NCBI GenBank assembly: GCA_949879795.1 | Contig: CATLBR010000009.1 | Location: 45,823-109,822 of the forward strand | Source: an uncultured Hungatella sp. | GTDB taxonomy: Bacteria; Bacillota; Clostridia; Lachnospirales; Lachnospiraceae | Direction: 5' to 3' | DNA: 64,000 nucleotides | Part shown: positions 57,802 through 64,000 of the stretch, in pieces | How positions within the stretch are numbered: the first letter of the stretch is position 1 | Layout of the letters: the number at the start of each line of letters is the position of its first letter | Program-made: the position numbers and the translations under genes | The notes under the pieces: generated by a model | What the model saw: only the letters and a program-made list of their open reading frames with translations | Database searches by the model: none | Told to the model about the DNA's origin: nothing

Positions 57802-59631
57802 TTAATACTTCCGATTCTGAAATTGCGACCGGGGCGTATCTTTTGTGAATACACTTTCGTCTGTAATAATCCGAAGAGGCAATTCCTTTCCCTGCATCAG
57901 ATCGGTGATCGCTTTCATCAACTGAGGCCCCAAAAGTGGATTGCACTCCACCACACAGTTCACCTTTCCGGCCTGAAGTGCCACAAGAGCGTCAGATGTC
58001 CCGTCAACAGACATAATCTTTACATCCATTCCGGGCCGAATCCCCTGCTCTGCCATAATCTCCAGCGTTCCCAGCGCCATATCATCGTTATGCGCAAAAA
58101 TTGCGTCAATGTCCCAATTATGTTCCTCCAAATATTCCTGCATAACCCGGCCTCCTTCCTCTCTGGAAAAATCCCCGCAGGCAGAGTAGGCAATCTCACA
58201 TTCGGGTTCGCCATCGATTACCTCTTCAAACCCGATTTTCCGGCTCTGGGCCGGAGAAGAGCCCTCGGTTCCCGTAAGCTCCAGCACGCGAATCGGCTGT
58301 CCCGGTAATTCATGGAGCAGCCAGCGGGCGCAGCGGCGGCCCTCCTCCTCAAAATCCGCGCCAATGAAAGAAGTGTACATTTCTTCCTCTTCATCCACCA
58401 TACGATCTACCAGGAGAACCGGAATCCCGGCTTTTCTGGCTTCCTCCAGCACGGGCCGCCAGCCCTCCGCTACAACCGGGGAAACCACAATCACATCCAT
58501 ATCCTGGTCAATAAACTTCTGCACCAGCCTGGTCTGCTCCTCCACAAGGGGCTGGGTAAATTCCATGGTCAGATCAATGTCAAAATCCTTAGCCGCCTGA
58601 CGGATGGAGTCGGTACAGGCTGCCCTCCAGTGGCTTTCTTCATCGATCTGGGCGTATCCAACCCGGATTACGGACGGCTTGCCGGTTATCCGGGATTCCT
58701 TCTGATAGTCCGTCACATTGTCCGGCCGGATCCGGTGACTGCGCAGGATGATCTGCTTGGGGATACCACTTACCTGGTTCATAATATCCACCGCGTACCG
58801 AATGGCCTCCGTCCCTCCTGTGGGGCAGGTGACCGTAGCGTCAATCGCTCCCTGCTCCACCAGTTGCAAACCACCGTTTTCTCCGGAAAAGCCGTCCAGT
58901 CCCACAATTCGGATTCCACTGATTCCCAGCTTATCCAGCGCCAGGCGGGCGCCATAGGCCATATAGTCGTTGTGGGCGAAAATTACATCAATGCCCTCCA
59001 GCAACTCAGGACTGGCCAGCAAGGTATCTTCGGCGCAGTCCCGGGTAGCTTCCGGCAGGTCAATGGAGCGGGTAGCTATGCCTGACTCGGATACCGTCTT
59101 TACAAATTCCGCGCTGCGGCTCTCACTGGCAAAAGAATTGTTTTTCATTTCCAGCACAGACGCGCCGGAAATCCCGTCCTCCGCCAACAGTTCCAGCACC
59201 GTTTTCCCTGCCTGACGGCCAATCAGATCATTGTCCGGGCCAATGAACAGCGAGTAGTCATAGCCTTCCATCGCCCGGTCCAGCACGATCACCGGAATCT
59301 TTTCATACGTCCTGCTGATAACCGGGGTCAATGCCTCCACATCGCTGGGGGAGATAATGAGCAGGTCTATGCCGTAACTCATCAGCCGCTCCACATCCGA
59401 TTCCTGTTTCTCGCTGTCACCGGCAGCGTCCGTTATGACCAGACGAACGCCGTCATATTTTTCCGCTTCTGCTTCCAGTTCATCCTTCAGCACAAGCCGC
59501 CACTGCTCCTGGAGGTTGGCCAGCGAGACACCGATTACATACTCTACGCTGGTTTGCCGCACAGAACAGCCGCAGAGAATAGACAATGCCAGACATAAAA
59601 GCCCCATGATTCTTCTCCTGAAACGGCTCAT
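57802..59631 (-). CDS. Lipoprotein with two fused periplasmic sugar-binding domains
   Basis: 609 residues. Signal peptide with lipobox SILCGCSVR (Cys near 22). Domain 1 (about 30-305) is a type I periplasmic-binding fold: VIGVSLANLQEQWRLVLKDE, LLIISPSDVEALTPVI, AHNDYMAYGARLAL. Domain 2 (about 320-595) is a second complete one: RVGYAQIDEESHWRAACTDS, VIVVSPVVAEGWRPVLEEA, AHNDDMALGTLEIM, closest in style to YtfQ galactofuranose binders. Ordinary binding proteins have one domain and about 330 residues. The ATG follows GGGAGG and overlaps the regulator stop, so it belongs to the YesN/YesM operon and may serve as its sugar sensor. Confidence 0.92.
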   Translation of the reverse strand: MSRFRRRIMGLLCLALSILCGCSVRQTSVEYVIGVSLANLQEQWRLVLKDELEAEAEKYDGVRLVITDAAGDSEKQESDVERLMSYGIDLLIISPSDVEALTPVISRTYEKIPVIVLDRAMEGYDYSLFIGPDNDLIGRQAGKTVLELLAEDGISGASVLEMKNNSFASESRSAEFVKTVSESGIATRSIDLPEATRDCAEDTLLASPELLEGIDVIFAHNDYMAYGARLALDKLGISGIRIVGLDGFSGENGGLQLVEQGAIDATVTCPTGGTEAIRYAVDIMNQVSGIPKQIILRSHRIRPDNVTDYQKESRITGKPSVIRVGYAQIDEESHWRAACTDSIRQAAKDFDIDLTMEFTQPLVEEQTRLVQKFIDQDMDVIVVSPVVAEGWRPVLEEARKAGIPVLLVDRMVDEEEEMYTSFIGADFEEEGRRCARWLLHELPGQPIRVLELTGTEGSSPAQSRKIGFEEVIDGEPECEIAYSACGDFSREEGGRVMQEYLEEHNWDIDAIFAHNDDMALGTLEIMAEQGIRPGMDVKIMSVDGTSDALVALQAGKVNCVVECNPLLGPQLMKAITDLMQGKELPLRIITDESVFTKDTPRSQFQNRKY

Positions 59632-60845
59632 CTTGTGCCTCCCTGCTCCAGAATGTTTTTCCGGTATTCTGCCGGAGAGATTCCCAGCGTCCGCTTAAAA
59701 GCGCTGCTGAAATAGTGCTGGGAGCCGTATCCGGTTCTTTGGGCGATCTCATACATTTTCAGATTCTGGTTCTGCAGCAGGCGCATGGCCTCCCGAATCC
59801 GTCTCCCGGTCAGACAGGCGCCGAAGGTATCCCCCGTTTCCCGGTGAAAAACACGGCTGAGATACTGGGGGGTGACATACAGCTGATTCGCCGCTGACTG
59901 TAAAGAAAATTCGCTGTTCCCCCACTGCTTCTCGATCATGCCCAGGACACTGGTCACAAGCTCAGAGTATTTTCGCCGGGCATTGTACTCTGCCAGCGCC
60001 CTCTCCACTACCTCCGGGAATTCCATAAGGTCATTTCCCTGAACACGGATCAGCTCCGCCTTTACCCGAATATATGACTCAATAGGCCCGGTTAGTTTCC
60101 GGGAGAGGTCCTCCCACTCCTGCTGGGACAGCACCCTGGAAATGATGGCCAGGGCATCCCCCTCCGTCCGGAATGTAAGAATGGGACAGGCGGGAGCAAA
60201 GACCTCATGGGCAATGTTGTCACAACTGTATAAAAGAAGATCCATACTCCAGTCGCTTAAGCTGGCCTCCTGAGCCGGATCGCTGCGCAGATGCAGCAGT
60301 GTAACCCAATAAGGGGTGGGGATTTCTATATTCAGATACTGCATCCTGTCCTCAATCTCCACCTGATCCAGATAGCTGCGCAGCCAGCTCCTAAAAAAAT
60401 CGTTGATCAGGGATGAGCGGATTTGCTTCATCTGGCGGGTCACCCAGGTCATATATTTTCTGGACTTTTCCCTGCTCTCCAGCCGCAGAACCGCTTTGTC
60501 CAACATCTGGAAAAACGGCTCCTCCATAATGGGCTTGAGCAGATAGTCGGCAATCCCCATCTGAAGCGCCTTTTGTACAAAGGCAAAATCGTCATAGCCT
60601 GTGATCATGACGATCTCCACATCGGGCAATCGCTTTTTGGCCTCCTGGATAAATTCAAACCCATCCAGAAAAGGCATATTGATATCCACCAGCATCAGGT
60701 CCGGATGGGTCTGATCTGCCAGTTCCAGGGCGATTTCCCCATCCTCCGCCAATGCCACAACCTCCAGCCGTCCATACTGTCCTACCATACTGGCCAGACC
60801 CCGGCGAATGATATCCTCATCATCAGCAATCAAAACTTTATACAT
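59628..60845 (-). CDS. YesN-type response regulator (receiver plus AraC HTH)
   Basis: 405 residues. The receiver domain (MYKVLIADDEDIIRRGLASM, Asp in LMLVDINMPFLDGFEF, Lys in DYLLKPI) is followed by a linker and an AraC-type double HTH at the C-terminus (VTPQYLSRVFHRETGDTFGA, YFSSAFKRTLGISPAEYRK). Such regulators control sugar-uptake genes in Firmicutes. It overlaps the kinase gene by 8 bases and the lipoprotein gene by 4. Confidence 0.95.
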   Translation of the reverse strand: MYKVLIADDEDIIRRGLASMVGQYGRLEVVALAEDGEIALELADQTHPDLMLVDINMPFLDGFEFIQEAKKRLPDVEIVMITGYDDFAFVQKALQMGIADYLLKPIMEEPFFQMLDKAVLRLESREKSRKYMTWVTRQMKQIRSSLINDFFRSWLRSYLDQVEIEDRMQYLNIEIPTPYWVTLLHLRSDPAQEASLSDWSMDLLLYSCDNIAHEVFAPACPILTFRTEGDALAIISRVLSQQEWEDLSRKLTGPIESYIRVKAELIRVQGNDLMEFPEVVERALAEYNARRKYSELVTSVLGMIEKQWGNSEFSLQSAANQLYVTPQYLSRVFHRETGDTFGACLTGRRIREAMRLLQNQNLKMYEIAQRTGYGSQHYFSSAFKRTLGISPAEYRKNILEQGGTR

Positions 60846-62589
60846 GGAAACCCTCCTCCTGAACCGGGAGACGGACTGTTATCTGTGTAAAAATTCCTTC
60901 CTGGCTGTCGATTTGGATGCCATACGGATTACCGTAAGACAGCTCGATCCGCTCCGCAATATAGGACAGCCCAAATCCCCCTGTTTTCTCCTCTTTAGAT
61001 CTGCTTTGACCCTGGCGAAGCTCCTCCAGCCGCTCTGAAGAAATGCCGGCGCCGTCATCCCAGACATGCAAAAGCAGCACTTCCCCCTCCGTCCGGGCCG
61101 TGACACGGATCTGTCCTCCGCTCCGCTTCATTTTCACACCGTGGTAGATGGCATTTTCCACCAAAGGCTGCAGAATCAGCTTGGGAACCACCAGTCCGTC
61201 ATATGCGTCCGGAATCTCAATGGAATAACGCAGGCGGTCCTGATAGCGCACCTTCTGGATATACAGATAGTTTGTGACATGGTTTTTTTCCTCCCGGAGT
61301 GTAATGTAATCCCGGCCGCTTGAGAGCCCCACCCGAAACATATTGGTCAGGGCATCCACCAGACGCACCACGTCCATGGCGTTTTGCGCCCGGGCCATCC
61401 AACTGATGGTATCCAACGTGTTGTACAAAAAGTGGGGCTTGATCTGCTCCTGGAGACTTTTAAGCTGGGCCTCCAGACGAATCTGCTTCTCCTCATAAAG
61501 CTCATGAATCAGTTCTCCAATATGCTCCAGCATATGGTTGAATGAGGTGCCCAGTACACCGATTTCATCCTGGTGCATGGCCTCAAACCGGACAGAGAAG
61601 TCTCCCTCTTCCGCCTTGGCCATCAGGCGGCTCAGCTTAAGAATAGGGCGGGTGACCGTGTCTGATACGCCGATGGAGACCAGAACCACCAGAAGCAGGC
61701 AGACAGCAATACACAGGCTGAGCGCCTGGTAGACCGGGCGGATGCCAGCGGAAAACTCCGTCTCAGGGATCACGCCTACCACCCTCCACCCGGAATAGCC
61801 GCTGTACTGATTGGCAATAAAATAAGCGGTATCATGAATCTTTACCCTGTCTGTATCCACTCCGGCCCGCTGATAACTCTCCTGATCAACGCGGTAGACC
61901 ACATTGCTGGAAGGAGTGTACACCACATCACTGTCGTCCACCACGAAGAGGAACCCTTCCTCCCCGATGGAGACGCGGTTAATCAACTGCTGAATCATGT
62001 TATGGCGGATATCGAACATGACGACTCCCTGCTGACTGCCGTCTGGTCCGTAGGAAAAGGACTTGACAAGGGCAAAAATGGAGTCAGAACTGTCGTTGAG
62101 ATTGCTGAGTACATTTCGCCCCACCACGCTTCCAATGACCCCCAGCTGGCCCTGCCGGGCAATGGCGTACTGCCACCAGTATTCATCGCGGAACCGATCC
62201 CGGGATATCCGGTTCATGCCCGCTCCGAAATACTGCTCGTCCTCATAGGCAATGCAGAATCCGGCAATTTCCGGATAGGCATGCAGAATAGAGTTGGCAA
62301 GATTTTGGAGCATTTCAATCTGCCCGTCATCCATCGGCGCCGTGCTGCCCTTGTCAATTACCAGATCCATCAGCTTTTCCATGGTATTGATATAGATATC
62401 CAGGGATTCACTGGTCTGCCCTACCAGCTGTAAGGTCATTTGTCCGGAGCGGGCGCTGACATCCCGCACCAGTACCGTGGCGATTACCATGGAGAGAACC
62501 AGCAGCGGAATCAACGCCACCAACAGGGTGCTCAACACCAGTTTACTGCGAAATTTCAGATTGCCGAAAACGGCGGCGGCGCGTTTCAT
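60838..62589 (-). CDS. YesM-type sensor histidine kinase
   Basis: 583 residues. Two membrane helices (about 21-43 and 285-305) flank a large extracytoplasmic Cache-like sensor. HAMP follows, then the His_kinase domain with phospho-His in EQIKPHFLYNTLDTISWMA, and an HATPase (LVENAIYHGVKM, GGFGLSYIAERIE). This is the LytS/YesM layout. ATG 62589 is preferred; the track's TTG 18 bases upstream is an alternative. Together with the downstream sugar-binding lipoprotein it probably forms a three-component sugar sensor. Confidence 0.93.
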   Translation of the reverse strand: MKRAAAVFGNLKFRSKLVLSTLLVALIPLLVLSMVIATVLVRDVSARSGQMTLQLVGQTSESLDIYINTMEKLMDLVIDKGSTAPMDDGQIEMLQNLANSILHAYPEIAGFCIAYEDEQYFGAGMNRISRDRFRDEYWWQYAIARQGQLGVIGSVVGRNVLSNLNDSSDSIFALVKSFSYGPDGSQQGVVMFDIRHNMIQQLINRVSIGEEGFLFVVDDSDVVYTPSSNVVYRVDQESYQRAGVDTDRVKIHDTAYFIANQYSGYSGWRVVGVIPETEFSAGIRPVYQALSLCIAVCLLLVVLVSIGVSDTVTRPILKLSRLMAKAEEGDFSVRFEAMHQDEIGVLGTSFNHMLEHIGELIHELYEEKQIRLEAQLKSLQEQIKPHFLYNTLDTISWMARAQNAMDVVRLVDALTNMFRVGLSSGRDYITLREEKNHVTNYLYIQKVRYQDRLRYSIEIPDAYDGLVVPKLILQPLVENAIYHGVKMKRSGGQIRVTARTEGEVLLLHVWDDGAGISSERLEELRQGQSRSKEEKTGGFGLSYIAERIELSYGNPYGIQIDSQEGIFTQITVRLPVQEEGFHV

Positions 62590-62642
62590 TCCCTCACCCT
62601 CTTTCAAACCTTTCTCCCCCCAATTTTACCAGAGACCGGTTT

Positions 62643-62680
62643 CTCCCGCAAGCCGCATTGGCTCCCGCAAGCCGCACTGG
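62643..62680. repeat. Two tandem 19-bp direct repeats
   Basis: CTCCCGCAAGCCGCAYTGG occurs twice head to tail (62643-62661 and 62662-62680) with one mismatch, directly abutting the palindromic element. Confidence 0.8.
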
Positions 62681-62838
62681 AGCGTGTTTGAAAATTCATT
62701 CCCGCCAAGGCACGCCCCACTTTGCGGGAGATTTGGCCCTCATTCGGTCAACGTAGCCCACTACGCCTCCCTCGTTCGGGCCAAATCTCCCACAAACTGT
62801 GACGTACATCTGACGGAAAGCAATTTTCAAACACGCTC
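62680..62838. repeat. 159-bp palindromic MITE-like element
   Basis: Terminal inverted repeats of 17 bp (GAGCGTGTTTGAAAATT / AATTTTCAAACACGCTC), a nested perfect 14-bp pair GGGAGATTTGGCCC / GGGCCAAATCTCCC (62726-62739 and 62778-62791) and a central CGTAG-CCCA-CTACG hairpin. It has no ORF. It may be a non-autonomous mobile element or a dispersed structured repeat. Confidence 0.75.
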
Positions 62839-62839
62839 T

Positions 62840-62866
62840 GGCCGCAGACAACAGGCGTCTGCGGCC
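62840..62866 (-). terminator. Stem-loop after the ABC permease gene
   Basis: Perfect 10-bp stem GGCCGCAGAC / GTCTGCGGCC with a 7-nt loop, ten bases beyond the permease stop. There is no T-tract on the minus strand after it, so it may act with the adjoining element as transcript end or stabiliser. Confidence 0.6.
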
Positions 62867-62875
62867 AATTAGAAA

Positions 62876-63874
62876 TCAAGTTTTTTTCTTTTCCGCCCGA
62901 ATAGCAATAACCCGCTGAATCAAAATGAAAAAGCACAGGATTGCGGCAATCGTCACCTTTGTCCACCAGGTGTTCAGATTCTGGTAGGTGACGATGGTTT
63001 GGATAATCCCCTGAATCAAAACACCCACCATAGAGCCGATTACCGTCCCCACACCGCCGGTGAGCAGGGTGCCGCCGATCACGGCGGAGGAGATGGCGTC
63101 CAGCTCCAGCCCCATATTCTGCAGGGAGTAGCCCGCCAACGTGTAGAAGCTGAACAGCACACCGCCCAAGGCGGCGCAGAAACCGCTGATGGCGTACACG
63201 CCGATTTTTACGGCGGAGACTGGCAGTCCCATATATTGGGCACTCTGTTCGTTGCTGCCCACCGCATAGACCGCCCGGCCAAAACGGGTGTATTTCAGCA
63301 CATACCAGGCAATGAGAAGAACGGCAAGGGCCACAAACACATAGTAGTACAGCTTTGTGGTCCCTCCGGAAGACATTTTCCAGGAAATTTTTCCCAGAGC
63401 CGCGGCCTTATAGAAACCGTTGTTGATGGGAATGGACACGGTGCTGATGACGGCGCACATACCACGCATCAGGAACTGCCCTGCCAGTGTCACCAGAAAA
63501 GGAGCAATCTGGAACGTATGAACGGCGTAGCCCTGGGCAAAGCCCACAAAGGTTCCAATCAGCAGTACCAGGGGGATCACAACCAAGGCAGACCAGCCTT
63601 TCTCCAGCAGGAACGCGGAAAACACGCCGGTAAAGGCCAAGGTGGAGGCCACCGAAATGTCAATGCCGCCGGTAAGCAGAACAAAGGTCATGCCCACCGC
63701 CACTACGATCAGATAGGCGTTGTCATTGAACAGATTCATAATGGTAGAAATCTGCCCGAAACGGTCATACACGCCAGCCCCCGTCAGATACATGACAATC
63801 AGCATGGTTATGGCAATCAGAAGGGATATGTTGCTGATTTTCATCTTTGTCTTCAAAGGTGTTTTGGTCTTCAT
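62876..63874 (-). CDS. Sugar ABC transporter permease, YjfF type
   Basis: 332-residue membrane protein of the RbsC/YjfF/YtfT family with about nine or ten helices. Signature stretches are VAVGMTFVLLTGGIDISVAS, TRFGRAVYAVGSNEQSAQYM and SSAVIGGTLLTGGVGTVIGS. Similarity of layout to YjfF suggests galactofuranose or a related sugar. AAAGGCGG lies upstream. It follows the preceding permease stop by two bases, so the permeases form one operon whose ATPase and binding protein would lie beyond the window. Confidence 0.92.
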   Translation of the reverse strand: MKTKTPLKTKMKISNISLLIAITMLIVMYLTGAGVYDRFGQISTIMNLFNDNAYLIVVAVGMTFVLLTGGIDISVASTLAFTGVFSAFLLEKGWSALVVIPLVLLIGTFVGFAQGYAVHTFQIAPFLVTLAGQFLMRGMCAVISTVSIPINNGFYKAAALGKISWKMSSGGTTKLYYYVFVALAVLLIAWYVLKYTRFGRAVYAVGSNEQSAQYMGLPVSAVKIGVYAISGFCAALGGVLFSFYTLAGYSLQNMGLELDAISSAVIGGTLLTGGVGTVIGSMVGVLIQGIIQTIVTYQNLNTWWTKVTIAAILCFFILIQRVIAIRAEKKKT

Positions 63875-63876
63875 CG

Positions 63877-64000
63877 CTATGCCACCGCCTTTCTTTTGCC
63901 GAATACAGCCTTCATCCTGGAGATAAAGGCTGGAGACTGGGCCAGGCAGATCACGATTACAATCAGCGCTTTGAACACACGGATAACCTCCGGGGCAACG
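63877..64000 (-). CDS. Sugar ABC transporter permease, YtfT type (C-terminal part, cut by window edge)
   Basis: The minus-strand frame from the window edge to TAG at 63877 reads APEVIRVFKALIVIVICLAQ then SPAFISRMKAVFGKRKAVA. This is the last membrane helix and basic tail of an RbsC/YtfT-type permease. It is absent from the ORF track because its start lies outside. Two bases separate it from the YjfF-type gene. Confidence 0.85.
   Translation of the reverse strand, partial: VAPEVIRVFKALIVIVICLAQSPAFISRMKAVFGKRKAVA

Noticed and set aside
57611-57946. 111-residue minus-strand ORF spanning the lipoprotein 3' end
   Set aside because: It overlaps the last 145 bases of the lipoprotein gene in another frame; no domain or start signal.
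58312-59085. 257-residue plus-strand ORF opposite the sugar-binding lipoprotein
   Set aside because: Shadow of a gene with two clear binding-protein domains.
62643-62866. CRISPR array
   Set aside because: Only two adjacent direct repeats without spacers and no cas genes; the rest is palindromic, not repeat-spacer.

Overview
The window is about 50% GC chromosomal DNA from an anaerobic Firmicute. Protein sequences, gene order and regulatory RNAs point to the Clostridia, most likely Lachnospiraceae. The supporting marks are a radC-mreCD-PBP2-minCDE-rodA block, an rplU-prp-rpmA-obgE-yhbY-nadD-yqeK-rsfS block, a SepF/YggS pair, a glmS ribozyme and Bacillus-type LexA boxes. No tRNA, rRNA or CRISPR array is visible.

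Region 1 (1-30.3 kb, plus strand) is housekeeping. It holds an enlarged FtsA-like ATPase, a malic enzyme, a lipoprotein, CbiK chelatase, miaB-mutS-mutL-miaA and a PLP enzyme. The cell elongation and division block follows: radC, mreC, mreD, a 960-residue PBP2, minC, minD, minE, rodA, a methylglyoxal-synthase-like protein lacking catalytic residues, and a DD-carboxypeptidase. Then come a P-loop protein of unknown role, a HlyD-like adaptor, yggS, sepF, aroB, lspA, an RluD-type pseudouridine synthase and a cytidylate-kinase-like protein. mreB is not at its usual place between radC and mreC.

Region 2 (30.3-39.5 kb) has glmS on the minus strand behind a consensus promoter, a glmS ribozyme and a further terminator-like hairpin in the leader. 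On the plus strand are an NlpC/P60-type wall protein, an LCP protein, a TtcA-like tRNA thiolase and a XerS-like recombinase. lexA and a YneA-type LysM division inhibitor diverge from an intergenic region with up to five LexA boxes.

Region 3 (39.5-52.1 kb, minus strand) carries ribosome-biogenesis and envelope operons: rplU-prp-rpmA-obgE-yhbY-nadD-yqeK-rsfS, bactofilin with an NlpC/P60 peptidase, and a radical SAM protein, DUF2344 protein, short RNase E/G, trkA and trkH.

Region 4 (52.1-64 kb, minus strand) is accessory. The 52.8-56.5 kb part is visibly GC-richer and encodes a lipoprotein plus an OmpR-type two-component system with matching candidate operators in front of the lipoprotein and the regulator. 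Next to it lie gene remnants, including the C-terminus of a TnpX-like (DUF4368) serine recombinase. The rest is a sugar-uptake locus: a lipoprotein with two fused periplasmic-binding domains, a YesN-type regulator, a YesM-type kinase, and two ABC permeases of the YjfF/YtfT galactofuranose type, one cut by the window edge. A 159-bp palindromic element with 17-bp terminal inverted repeats lies between the permease and the kinase.

The strongest leads are the lexA/yneA control region, the glmS leader with both ribozyme and terminator, the MgsA-like protein without its catalytic Asp/His, the tandem sugar-binding lipoprotein, and the palindromic element.
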